DNA of 37,101 nucleotides from Candidatus Pseudolachnospira avium (lineage in GTDB: Bacteria; Bacillota; Clostridia; Lachnospirales; Lachnospiraceae), in the NCBI GenBank assembly GCA_904420025.1, contig CAJFTW010000143.1, positions 1 through 37,101 of the forward strand. Direction: 5' to 3'. Positions 9,422-18,233 of the stretch are shown here, in pieces (position 1 is the stretch's first letter; every line of letters starts with the position of its first letter). A program made the translations under genes and the position numbers. The notes under the pieces are model-generated. The model was not told where the DNA came from. It searched no databases and was given only the letters and a program-made list of their open reading frames with translations.

Positions 9422-10396
9422 CTAATTCTGCCTGGTCAGCGTAACGGGAATCACCTCATAGTCGCTGTCACTGGTAACGGGGATTTCCGTTCCTTCTATT
9501 GCCTGCCGCTCCGGGTCATAGGCGGCATGGAAGGGCACACCCGCCTCCTCCGCCAGAAATTCCATCCCGTCTGCGGCAAAAGAGTAGCTGCCGGCGGAAA
9601 TCGTGGTCTCCGCGCCTTCCGGATCCACCAGTGCCAGCGTATAAAGTCCGGATTCCACCGTCAGCTGGTAGGCAATCTCCTCTCCACTTTCCCTTTCTCC
9701 CGTTCCCAGATAAACGCCGTCTTCCCCCTGGCTCTCTGTGGAATTTCGTTCAAACTCCATGGCAGTGGAGGCGCCGCCGGTGGGCGTGTCCCCGGACAGC
9801 CTTCCGTTTCCGTCCTGTGTAAAGGCCAGGGAAAAGGCGCCGGTAAAATCCCCGGTAAAGCGCAAAGCATTTCCGCTGCTCACGTAGGTGCCCTGATCCT
9901 CCATGCCCTCCATGCGGCCTCCGCCTTCCAGGTTCACCGTCATGGGATAACGGTAGTAGGAAAAGGTTCCGTCTTTTGCCAGGGACAGGGTAATCCGCAC
10001 ACTGCATCCCATGGCATCCACATATTTTTCTGCCGTATAGGTGCCGGTATAGTCGCAGACCAGAATATCTGCCGCAGCGCAGATCTCCTCATCCGCCGCA
10101 GCGGCTACCGTTACTTTGGCAGTCCCCTCCCCGGTAATGGTAAGGACGCCCTCTCCGGAGATTTCCGCCACGGAGGGATCGGAAGTGGAGAATACCAGTT
10201 CCGCGTCCTCGCCGCCTTCCAAAATCACATCCTCCGCCAGATTGTAGGTTTCCCCCGCCTCCCGGAACAGATACCCGGCATTGGCCAGGCCCACCGAATC
10301 CGGCGCCTGGGCTCCGCCGCATCCTCCCAGCGCCGCCAGGGCCAGCATGGCCCCGGCCAGCGCCAAAAACCGTTTGATTCCCCTGTTTTGTTTCAT
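9422..10396 (-). CDS. Lipoprotein with Big_2-like segment and a TGTY-type domain
   Basis: ORF trimmed to internal ATG at 10396 (GGGAGC RBS): MKQNRGIKRFLALAGAMLALAALGGCGG; SDPSVAEISGEGVLTITGEGTAKVTV (Ig-like Big_2 pattern); YTGTYTAEKYVDAMGCSVRITLSL. Confidence 0.75.
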   Translation of the reverse strand: MKQNRGIKRFLALAGAMLALAALGGCGGAQAPDSVGLANAGYLFREAGETYNLAEDVILEGGEDAELVFSTSDPSVAEISGEGVLTITGEGTAKVTVAAAADEEICAAADILVCDYTGTYTAEKYVDAMGCSVRITLSLAKDGTFSYYRYPMTVNLEGGGRMEGMEDQGTYVSSGNALRFTGDFTGAFSLAFTQDGNGRLSGDTPTGGASTAMEFERNSTESQGEDGVYLGTGERESGEEIAYQLTVESGLYTLALVDPEGAETTISAGSYSFAADGMEFLAEEAGVPFHAAYDPERQAIEGTEIPVTSDSDYEVIPVTLTRQN

Positions 10397-10445
10397 ATTT
10401 TGCTCCCTTTCCGGACCAGGGTAGCGCACCCCGGTCCTTTGCCTT

Positions 10446-13190
10446 CTAGGCGGCAAACCCGTAAATTCCGTTGCTGCTGTTCGTCCATTCACCGGTATCC
10501 GCATCCCGCAGAATCCCCTGGGGAATCACCACGGTGCAGCTGGTTCCTGCCTCCATTCCCTCCGGCAGTGTAATCACCAGGCAGCTGCCCTGAACGGAAG
10601 CCGTCACGCCTTCCACCGGCTGTTGATCCTGATACACCTGAATCTCTTCCAGAGAGCTGTCCGCCGCCAGTTCTCTGCTGTAGGTGAACTGAAGCCGCGT
10701 GGTTCCCTCCGGAACTGTGTTTTCCTCTCCTTCCCGGTAAGGCACCGCCCGGGGGGCCGGTGTGACAGCGGTCAGTTCCAGACTCTCCTCCGGTTCCTGA
10801 TAGGACAGGGCAACCACCGCCGTACCATCCTCCCGTATTTCCCGAATCTCAATCCGGAGGCCGGTGGGTACCGTGGCATTGCCCAGGGCGTCGTACCCGT
10901 TGGTATTGGGATACGTATCCGGCCCTATGACATCGCCGGCCGTAAAGTAATCCTCCGGGCTGTAGGAGGGCTTGGTTCCGTCTCCGGAGGGGACATAATT
11001 CAGGAACTGGTCTTCCCCGTCTGCCTCCAGGACGCTGATAAATTTGGTGCTGGTATAGGAATTGTCACAGGCGAACCCATAGCCCCTCCAGTTTCCTTCC
11101 ATCCCGTCCTGTGCCACGGAGGCGTCCACATGGAGAATCCGCGCCACCGGCTCCTGCAGCCGCGTATATTCGGCCGCGTTTCCCACCGGGGCCACCGCCT
11201 CCACCACCAGCAGTTCCGTATACAGGCTTTCTGCGTCCTGCAGCTGAATAAAGATGCCGTCCCCCGCCAGCGAGGAAGGACGCAGCTCATAGGTTTCTCC
11301 GTCCAGAGACGTAATATCCTCGTAGGAAATCACCGTGGGTTCCGCCCAGCCCAGCAGCCATTTGCTGAAAATATTGTGATCCCCTATGTTGGCATCCATC
11401 ATATCCATGCCTCCCAGCCCGCCTTCCAGGGCACCGCCGGTATAGGCCGCTCCGTCCCCGCCGCTCCGGGCCGAGGTGTCATAGCTGTAGTAATCGTTCA
11501 GGCCCAGCAGATGGCCGGTCTCATGGATCAGCGAATTGGTATTACACACCAGCGGCGGCACCGATGACCAGACCGTAGTTCCCGGCACAAAAATGTATCC
11601 GGTTATCCGGCAGGGCCATTCCTCCGGGGAATCGCCCCAGGTGGAGCGGTATGCCGCATTCCAGCTCCCCCCTTCCGAGGACAGCGTCCCTGCCCACAGA
11701 ACGTACAGGGAGTCCACCTCCCCATCGCCGTCTCCATCGTATTCCCGCAGATCCAGCCCCTGCTCTATGTAATGGTTCAGGGCCTCCTCCATAATTTCCC
11801 GGTCCGACTGGTACGCGTCCCGGTTCTTTTCCATCCGGTACCAGTCCAGCACGGTACCGTCCAGAATCAGATTTCCGTAGGAGGAACGGTAGTAATAGGC
11901 TGCCAGAGAATTGGAATCCTCCAGGGAGAACAGCGCCTCCTCCACCGCTTCCGCCGTCACATGCCGGGGGCGGTGATAATCCGGGAAATCAATCAGCAGC
12001 ACCAGCGGTTTGGCGGTTCCCAGAGAGGGCATAACCGGGTCCAGTCCCCGGACCTCTGCCGGCAGATTGCCGCCGGAAACCGCTCCCTCCACTGTCTGGG
12101 ACACAAAGGCAATCCCTGCGGAAAGATCAACGTTTTCCTCCGCCTGACGGATAAACTCCAGTTTTGTCCCGGCATTCCAGTAAGAGCCCAATCCGGTTTC
12201 CTCATCCAAATTGCCGGAACGGGGAAGAAGCGGTGTTGTCTCCGGGAAATACAGGGTATCGTTCTCCCTGGTAAACGGAACCTGGAAGCTTTCCCCGGTT
12301 TCCACCTCTCCGGTAATCTTCCGGGGGAAATAGGAAGCGGTTCCCGTTCCGTGATCTTCCTCCAGAATTCCCAGGCATTTGACAAAGCCGTCTACGCCTT
12401 TGATCACAAAAACATTTTCCGGATAAAGGGAAAGGGTGTATGTGCCCATGGCGTGTTCCGCATCATAGGATTCCGCTGGCCGCGCCAGACGGAATTCCCC
12501 GGAAGCCTGGCCGTCCTCTGTATGCATTTCCAGAGAAACGGAAACCTGTTCCAGGTCAAAATCCCCTTCCGGGCAGGAAACCGTTCCGGAAAAGCCCTCT
12601 CCCTCATAGGGCGTAAAAGCAATGGTATGATCCGCATAGATCTCATAGGTTCCCCGGTACAGTGTCTGATTCCAATACAGATAGTACTCAAACCATCTCT
12701 CCAGAATCAGCACCGCGTCTGTATTTTCCATCCGCCCCTGGTAGGTTCCCAGATAAGCCAGATAGACATATTCGGATGTGTCCGTGGCCGGAACCATCTG
12801 CAGCGTCTGCTCCCCGTACTCCACCGTTACCGATGTCTCAGTAAAGGCGCCGCCGCTGTAGGAGCCGCGCAGCTCTCCCTGATTCCCCAGAAAAGTCAGG
12901 GTTCCGTCCGCAGCGGCTTCCAGGCCTCCCCAGGACACTACGCCTGTACCGGCATCCTGATAAAGGAAGTACTGATCCTGTGTAAAGCGGAGAGTATAAA
13001 GAGAAGTTCCCTCTCCGGTTTCCAGCTGATCATAGACAAACGACTGGCCCGCCAGTTCCTGGGGAACCGGCTCCCCGGTTCCGGCGGTCTCCCCCTGCTG
13101 CTGTCCCGCACAGCCGGAGACCGTGACTGCCGCCAGGCACAACGCCAGCGCCAGGCGCCCCCTTTGTATCCATTTTGAAGCTTTTTTCAT
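10446..13190 (-). CDS. M6-family-like metalloprotease lipoprotein
   Basis: Lipobox TVSGCAG; zinc motif HETGHLLGLNDYY (HExxHxxGxxD); VLLIDFPDYHRPRHV... EYDGDGDGEVDSLYVLWAGTLSSEGG; start trimmed to ATG at 13190. Confidence 0.85.
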   Translation of the reverse strand: MKKASKWIQRGRLALALCLAAVTVSGCAGQQQGETAGTGEPVPQELAGQSFVYDQLETGEGTSLYTLRFTQDQYFLYQDAGTGVVSWGGLEAAADGTLTFLGNQGELRGSYSGGAFTETSVTVEYGEQTLQMVPATDTSEYVYLAYLGTYQGRMENTDAVLILERWFEYYLYWNQTLYRGTYEIYADHTIAFTPYEGEGFSGTVSCPEGDFDLEQVSVSLEMHTEDGQASGEFRLARPAESYDAEHAMGTYTLSLYPENVFVIKGVDGFVKCLGILEEDHGTGTASYFPRKITGEVETGESFQVPFTRENDTLYFPETTPLLPRSGNLDEETGLGSYWNAGTKLEFIRQAEENVDLSAGIAFVSQTVEGAVSGGNLPAEVRGLDPVMPSLGTAKPLVLLIDFPDYHRPRHVTAEAVEEALFSLEDSNSLAAYYYRSSYGNLILDGTVLDWYRMEKNRDAYQSDREIMEEALNHYIEQGLDLREYDGDGDGEVDSLYVLWAGTLSSEGGSWNAAYRSTWGDSPEEWPCRITGYIFVPGTTVWSSVPPLVCNTNSLIHETGHLLGLNDYYSYDTSARSGGDGAAYTGGALEGGLGGMDMMDANIGDHNIFSKWLLGWAEPTVISYEDITSLDGETYELRPSSLAGDGIFIQLQDAESLYTELLVVEAVAPVGNAAEYTRLQEPVARILHVDASVAQDGMEGNWRGYGFACDNSYTSTKFISVLEADGEDQFLNYVPSGDGTKPSYSPEDYFTAGDVIGPDTYPNTNGYDALGNATVPTGLRIEIREIREDGTAVVALSYQEPEESLELTAVTPAPRAVPYREGEENTVPEGTTRLQFTYSRELAADSSLEEIQVYQDQQPVEGVTASVQGSCLVITLPEGMEAGTSCTVVIPQGILRDADTGEWTNSSNGIYGFAA

Positions 13191-13247
13191 TTTTTCCCCT
13201 GTCATTTGCTGTCGCCCGCTTCCTGTTATTGGATTTCTGTTGTTTGA

Positions 13248-13261
13248 TTAGTTTTAACTAA
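13248..13261. promoter_or_regulatory. Palindromic operator candidate TTAGTTttAACTAA upstream of the metalloprotease gene
   Basis: 6-2-6 inverted repeat; related TTAG-N6-CTAA site upstream of the 15301 gene. Confidence 0.35.
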
Positions 13262-13314
13262 CTTATGGCCTTTTTGTAGGCCCGAGCGAAACCGCAGCCT
13301 TTTTATTGGTTTTT

Positions 13315-13450
13315 GGAACCTGCCGCATTTTGTTCGTTTCTGGAACCTGCTGCCTTTTTGTTAGTTCCCGGAACCTGCCGCATTTTGTTCGTTCCTGGAA
13401 CCTGCCGCATTTTGTTCGTTCCTGGAACCTGCCGCCGTTTTATTCGCTCA
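13315..13450. repeat. ~27-bp direct tandem repeat, about 5 units
   Basis: GGAACCTGCCGCATTTTGTTCGTTCCT repeated at 13315, 13342, 13370, 13397, 13424 (one 28-bp unit); unit junctions form GTTCC-N-GGAAC palindromes. Confidence 0.9.
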
Positions 13451-13477
13451 GGCCAACCTATGGTCTTTCTCTTGTTA

Positions 13478-15301
13478 TCATCCGAAATTATGGTTCTTTT
13501 GGTGTGACTTTTTAAGAACAGCCGCCACGCAGGCGCCCAGGGCTCCCAGCAATCCTGCCGTCCAAAGCCCCGCTTCTCCACCGTCTCCGGTTTTCGGCGG
13601 TTCTTCAGAAAATACATCCCCCGTGACTCCCGTCTCTTCGCCGTTTTCTCCGGACGCAGACGGCTCCGGCTCCCCGCCGTTTTCTCCGGGCGCAGGGGAT
13701 ACCGGCTCCCCTCCGTTTTCTCCAGGGGCAGGGGATTCCGGCTCCCCTCCGTTTTCTCCAGAGGCAGGCGGCTCCGGCTCCCCGCCGCTTTCTCCGGGCG
13801 TCTCCCCAGCCGGCTCCGAAGGTGTTGTCCCCTCCTGGATGCTAAAGGAAATTCTTACCTCTCCCTGATAGTTTCCCATGCCGGAAACCACCAGAACGCA
13901 GGTTCCCGGGCTCTGGCAATCCCCTTCGTAGGCCAGCATGTAATCCGTTCCCGCCTCCAGTTTTTGGGTTCCCGCCGTTACAGCAGGCTCCGGATGCACC
14001 GGTTCCCCTTCATGCCGGTAAACGGTCTGCTCCAGATGAACCATTTCTGCTGTCAGCTCTGCCGGTTCAATCTGGTAAAAAACATTCCGCGTGCCCTGGT
14101 ATTCCTGGTGGAGCAGCTGTATCTGAGCCTGGTAGCGTCCCGCCTCCGCCGGCGCCTCCTCTCCCAGCAGTTCCCAGCCGCCTTCCTCCGTCTCCCGGTA
14201 ATAGGCAACCGAAAACGCGCCCTCCAGTTCCTCCGTTCCATGAAAGGCTGTAATCGTTCCCGCAATTCCATGGCCCGACCCGTCAAATACCGCGTCCTCT
14301 GCCTCGCCGCCTTGAATCAGCGCCAGACCCTTGGCGCTGATTTCCGGCGTAACCGAAGTTTCATAGGCTGTATGGTCCTGGCCATAGGTGGAAGTTCCTC
14401 CCATGGTCCTGGTCTCCGTTCCTACCAGAAAATAATCCCGGCGAATTCCGCCAAAGCTGCCGCCCACCGGATCATCCCAGGTGCAGTCCACTGCATACCA
14501 GCTGCCATCCACCTGTACCGCATTCCATTGGTGATTCATTCCCACCAGCAGCACGCAGGGGATTCCCAGCTTTCCGCAGAGAATCTGGAATGCCTCGGAA
14601 TACCCCTCGCACACCGGCCCTTGCGCCGGATCGTTTCCGCTCAAAAAGGCGGACATGGCGCTCCAGGCTCGGACATCCGCCAGATCATCTTGTCCTGCCG
14701 CCACATAAGAATTGTACTCGTTGTGGGTAACCAGCCAGTCATGAATAGAAAGGAGCTGTTCATATTCCGTGGGCAGTGCCCTTGCTTCCGCCAGGATTTC
14801 CGCCACACAGGCATCCATCCGGCTCATTTCCTCTTCAAAGTACGCCAAATCCTGGTATGGGCCGATCCGCGCATTGGTCATATTCTCCCGCAGGCGAATC
14901 GCCTGGAGCGTCCCGGTGGCTTCCTCTACCACCGGTTCCAGGACGCCGGGAGAAATCCATTCCAGTTCCGGATGGTCATCCTGCAGGGAACCCAATGGGA
15001 TATAGATCGTATCGCCTGCGGAAGGCTGAAAAGGAATCTGCTGCCCCTCAAAAGTAAAGATCACGGCTCCCGCCGGATAATCCTGCCGCAGAAGATCCAC
15101 CTGGGCGTACACGGTATCATAAATGGCCTGATATTCCTTTTTCAGGCCGGCCCGTTTGGTATAAGCTTCCGGCACCGCGGTTTCCACCCTCTCGTTTTCT
15201 GCCGCCTGCACCGGTAGGGAGCTTCCGCCCCAGAGCAGAGAGAATCCCAATACCAGGGCCAAAAATAACCCCGCCGCCTTTCTCACGGTTTTTCCCACCA
15301 T
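13478..15301 (-). CDS. Sortase-anchored surface protein with transglutaminase-like (cysteine protease fold) domain
   Basis: Signal peptide; SIHDWLVTHNEYN...GPVCEGYSEAFQILCGKLGIPCVLLVGMNHQWNAVQVDGSWYAVDCTWDDP (Cys-His-Asp triad pattern); Pro/Gly/Glu repeats; C-terminal PPKTGD + TM + KK tail. Confidence 0.88.
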   Translation of the reverse strand: MVGKTVRKAAGLFLALVLGFSLLWGGSSLPVQAAENERVETAVPEAYTKRAGLKKEYQAIYDTVYAQVDLLRQDYPAGAVIFTFEGQQIPFQPSAGDTIYIPLGSLQDDHPELEWISPGVLEPVVEEATGTLQAIRLRENMTNARIGPYQDLAYFEEEMSRMDACVAEILAEARALPTEYEQLLSIHDWLVTHNEYNSYVAAGQDDLADVRAWSAMSAFLSGNDPAQGPVCEGYSEAFQILCGKLGIPCVLLVGMNHQWNAVQVDGSWYAVDCTWDDPVGGSFGGIRRDYFLVGTETRTMGGTSTYGQDHTAYETSVTPEISAKGLALIQGGEAEDAVFDGSGHGIAGTITAFHGTEELEGAFSVAYYRETEEGGWELLGEEAPAEAGRYQAQIQLLHQEYQGTRNVFYQIEPAELTAEMVHLEQTVYRHEGEPVHPEPAVTAGTQKLEAGTDYMLAYEGDCQSPGTCVLVVSGMGNYQGEVRISFSIQEGTTPSEPAGETPGESGGEPEPPASGENGGEPESPAPGENGGEPVSPAPGENGGEPEPSASGENGEETGVTGDVFSEEPPKTGDGGEAGLWTAGLLGALGACVAAVLKKSHQKNHNFG

Positions 15302-15371
15302 ATCGCCTCCTTCATCGCACAGCCTTTTCGCACGGCATTTTCCATTTCATTTTCAAATTTCATCCTTTTGA

Positions 15372-15385
15372 TTAGTCTCAGCTAA
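15372..15385. promoter_or_regulatory. Operator candidate TTAGTCTCAGCTAA at/near the start site of the 15301 minus-strand gene
   Basis: TTAG-N6-CTAA dyad lying just downstream of the promoter at 15397..15425. Confidence 0.35.
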
Positions 15386-15396
15386 CTAGCGTACCT

Positions 15397-15425
15397 ATTC
15401 TAGCGGCTGCCGTTGTTTTTGTCAA
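15397..15425 (-). promoter_or_regulatory. Sigma-A-type promoter, minus strand
   Basis: TTGACA (15420..15425) - 17 nt - TAGAAT (15397..15402). Confidence 0.7.
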
Positions 15426-15614
15426 TTGCCTATCTTTAAAATGAGAAAATATGTTTATTTTCTGGAAAATTATGCTATATTATTTCTCAACAGTCCCTGA
15501 CGCCCTTGATTTTCAGCACTTTTTTCTCATTTTCCCTCCTGCTCTCCCCGCTTCTCCGCCTCCCTCACGTTTCCGCCTTTTTCATTTACTCACGTTTCCG
15601 CTTTTTTCATTTCC

Positions 15615-15643
15615 TTGACTGCGTTTTCTGGTTATGATAGAAT
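15615..15643 (+). promoter_or_regulatory. Sigma-A-type promoter for 15692 lipoprotein gene
   Basis: TTGACT (15615..15620) - 17 nt - TAGAAT (15638..15643). Confidence 0.65.
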
Positions 15644-15691
15644 TGCAAATATTTATTGTTTATTGCGCTGAATTGCAAAGGAGATTTTTCT

Positions 15692-16456
15692 ATGTTCCGA
15701 AAATTTTATTCTCTGAGCATCCCGAAGTTTTATTCTCTCATTATCCTGCTGGTCCTGTGCCTGTCCCTGTCTGCCTGCGGCGGGTCCGGCGACACCTCTT
15801 CTACAGAGAATCGGGAGACCACTGCTCCGGCAGAATCCGGCGAAACCGCCCTGTCTTCCGACCCGGCGGAAGCTGGTGCTTCCACAGAATCCGATGAAAC
15901 CGCTCCCACCTCTGACACAACAGAATCCGGCGCTCCGGCGGAAACCAGTGCCACCGCCCTGTCTTCCGACCCGGCGGATGAAACCGCTTCTGCGGAAGAA
16001 GCTTCTTCCGTACCGGTGCTCATGCGCACCGGCTCCTTCACCGGCACCACTCCCCTGGAAACCAACAATGCCTATCACGGCGGCTATTATTACTCGGAAC
16101 AGACCCAGGATGGCCAGACCATCATTGTGAACTGCTGCTTTACCTCTTCCTGGGAGGGGGAGGATGTGGAGGATTATATGGCCTCCTGTGCGGAACAGAT
16201 CAGTGAGGAGGAGATCCGGGAGCTTACCATAACCGAGAACTCCGATCACACCCAACGAATCGGTTACCCGGTTCACCTGCTCTCCTGGCAGACCGGCCAG
16301 GGAGAGGAAACCCGCCAGTGGGATGCGTTTTTCTTTATGACGGACACCCATACCTACCTTTATGCCTTTGACACCGCCGCCAGCGCCGCCCCGGAGATGC
16401 AGGAGATCTGGCTGGAAGTGTTTGGCCAGCTCTCTCTGGTGGATCTGACAGCATAG
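15692..16456 (+). CDS. Lipoprotein with Ser/Thr/Glu/Ala-rich repeat linker
   Basis: ATG at 15692 preceded by AAAGGAG: MFRKFYSLSIPKFYSLIILLVLCLSLSACGGSG; repeated ESxETA(L/P)(S/T)SD segments then globular C-terminal domain. Confidence 0.8.
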   Translation: MFRKFYSLSIPKFYSLIILLVLCLSLSACGGSGDTSSTENRETTAPAESGETALSSDPAEAGASTESDETAPTSDTTESGAPAETSATALSSDPADETASAEEASSVPVLMRTGSFTGTTPLETNNAYHGGYYYSEQTQDGQTIIVNCCFTSSWEGEDVEDYMASCAEQISEEEIRELTITENSDHTQRIGYPVHLLSWQTGQGEETRQWDAFFFMTDTHTYLYAFDTAASAAPEMQEIWLEVFGQLSLVDLTA

Positions 16457-16527
16457 GCCGGCATACAGAAAGAGTCTATCAAACGCGGCAAGAAGGATTC
16501 CTGCTTATTGTCCCTTTTCCCATTTCT

Positions 16528-16911
16528 GGCAGTAATCCTTTGCTTCTGCTTACGGCCTGTTTCCATTTTTCCTTTTTTCGGCAGTAGCCAAGCGCCCATC
16601 ACTACTGCCTGTTTCCGCCTTTTCCCTTTTCCGGCAGTAGCCAAGCGCCCATCACTACTGCCTGTTCCTGCATTTTCTCTCTTCCGCCAGTAGTCAAGCG
16701 CCCATCACTACTGCCTGTTCCTCCCTTTTCTCTTTTCCGGCAGTAGTCAAGCGCCCATCACTACTGCCTGTTCCCGCCTTTTCTCTTTTCCGGCAGTAGT
16801 CAAACGCCCATCACTACTGCCTGTTCCTGCCTTTTCTCTTTTTCGGCAGTAGTCAAGCGCCCATCTCTACTGCCTGTTCCTCCCTTTTCTCTTTTCCGGC
16901 AGTAGCCGCGC
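16528..16911. repeat. 53-bp tandem repeat array, each unit carrying a GGCAGTAG...CTACTGCC hairpin
   Basis: Unit starts at 16580, 16633, 16686, 16739, 16792, 16845 and truncated 16898 (exact 53-bp spacing), plus a degenerate copy from 16528. Confidence 0.95.
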
Positions 16912-17071
16912 CTTCGGAAGGATTTCCAGGGTAAGCGCCGCATCGGTTTCAAAGGAAAATGCAGCCGATGAAAGGATCTTGCTTGCTTTTACGGCTGGTT
17001 TGCGAGAAGTTGCGGTAATTTTTCTTTTGTCCCTTTTATCCTTCTTGCGGAAATACGGAAATTTTTTGTCC

Positions 17072-17100
17072 TTGACAAATCCTCCCCGCCTCTCTATAAT
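17072..17100 (+). promoter_or_regulatory. Full-consensus sigma-A promoter for the ArsR/ABC operon
   Basis: TTGACA (17072..17077) - 17 nt - TATAAT (17095..17100); hairpin/dyad AGAGGAAAACCTCT at 17112..17125. Confidence 0.8.
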
Positions 17101-17228
17101 ACCCACACCTCAGAGGAAAACCTCTAAGATTCACCAAACAGAAAATCCTGCGGCGGCTCGGCTTCCGTCCCGGGTGTCTTCCCCCTGGAATCCGAACCTG
17201 CCAGGCCTGTCCTGCAAGGAGTACCTAC

Positions 17229-18185
17229 ATGATTTTGGATATTGTAAAAAGCGATGGTGTGGAAGTGGTGGTTTCCTATGCTCCTGTCTGGGAGCTGTGC
17301 TTTTCCCTCCACGTCCTGTCCCAGCCGGAACACCATCTGTACCGGGAAAAATGGGCCCATAAGACAGAGGCCGCATACCCGGAGCTGACCCGGCGCGTCC
17401 GGGAGCTAAGCGAAAGGACCCTCCAGTGGACCATTTTCATAGATTCCCCGTCCTGGAGCAGCCTCCGGCAGATGGAGCCGGCGGAGTTTTTTTCTTTCCT
17501 GCAAAAGCAAAACATCTATCAGTGGAACCAGCTGCTGTCCTGTTTTGGGACGACCATGGACATCCCGGAACGGGACGCGGTGCTCCAAACCCTCCGGGAC
17601 TACTACGACCAGGTGTTCCGCTGGGAAGAGCGCTTCCTCCGGGGGTATCTGACCCGCATTCTGGAGGAGGAAACAGAAAAATGCCGGAAGTTTGGGATCT
17701 GGGAGTGGTGCAAAACCATCCACGAACGGCTGAAGGTGGAGGAGGATTCCCTCCGATACCTGAAAAACCGGGACTTTATCTATCCCAAGGCGGAGATCCA
17801 GACCATCTTCCTCACCGCCAGCACCTTTGTGGAGCCCCACCTGTGGCTGTACCACAACGGCGCGGAGCTGGAGATTGTCAAAAGCGTCCGCACGGAGCAG
17901 CCGGAGGCCTACCACCTGCCGGCCCAGCCGGTACAGATCTGTCGGGCCCTGGGGGACGAATCCCGGATGAACATGCTGCGGCTGATCTTCCGGGGCGTCC
18001 ATACCACCCAGGAGCTGGCCCGGGAGCTGGGCCTAAGCCCGGCGGCGGTCTCCAAGCACCTGAAGCTGCTCCGGGAGGCCGGCCTGGTCCGCAAGGCCTC
18101 CTCCGGGCACTTTGTCTGCTACACCTTAAACACGGAGGTTATCGACTATCTCCCCTACACCCTGTACGAAATTTTTACCCGGTAA
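17229..18185 (+). CDS. ArsR-family transcriptional regulator with large N-terminal domain (DUF5937-like)
   Basis: C-terminal winged-helix CRALGDESRMNMLRLIFRGVHTTQELARELGLSPAAVSKHLKLLREAGLVRKASSGHFVCYTL; RBS AAGGAG. Confidence 0.85.
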   Translation: MILDIVKSDGVEVVVSYAPVWELCFSLHVLSQPEHHLYREKWAHKTEAAYPELTRRVRELSERTLQWTIFIDSPSWSSLRQMEPAEFFSFLQKQNIYQWNQLLSCFGTTMDIPERDAVLQTLRDYYDQVFRWEERFLRGYLTRILEEETEKCRKFGIWEWCKTIHERLKVEEDSLRYLKNRDFIYPKAEIQTIFLTASTFVEPHLWLYHNGAELEIVKSVRTEQPEAYHLPAQPVQICRALGDESRMNMLRLIFRGVHTTQELARELGLSPAAVSKHLKLLREAGLVRKASSGHFVCYTLNTEVIDYLPYTLYEIFTR

Positions 18186-18233
18186 ACCCTGCGGCACCGG
18201 CCTGCCGCACCCTATTCACAAGGAGGAATCAAC

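Noticed and set aside
13315-13450. LexA/DinR-box array
   Set aside because: The palindrome is GTTCC-N-GGAAC, opposite in orientation to the GAAC-N4-GTTC Firmicute SOS box.
13303-13617. Minus-strand ORF encoding (RQVPGTNKM)n repeats
   Set aside because: Arises from a 27-bp DNA repeat in a non-coding gap and overlaps the end of the better-supported transglutaminase-like gene in another frame.
16528-16911. CRISPR array
   Set aside because: Units are contiguous 53-bp near-identical repeats with no unique spacers and no cas genes.
17406-18002. Minus-strand ORFs opposite the ArsR regulator and ABC genes (17406..18002, 18318..19091, 18971..19969)
   Set aside because: Antisense to genes with clear HTH, Walker and permease signatures; no independent evidence.
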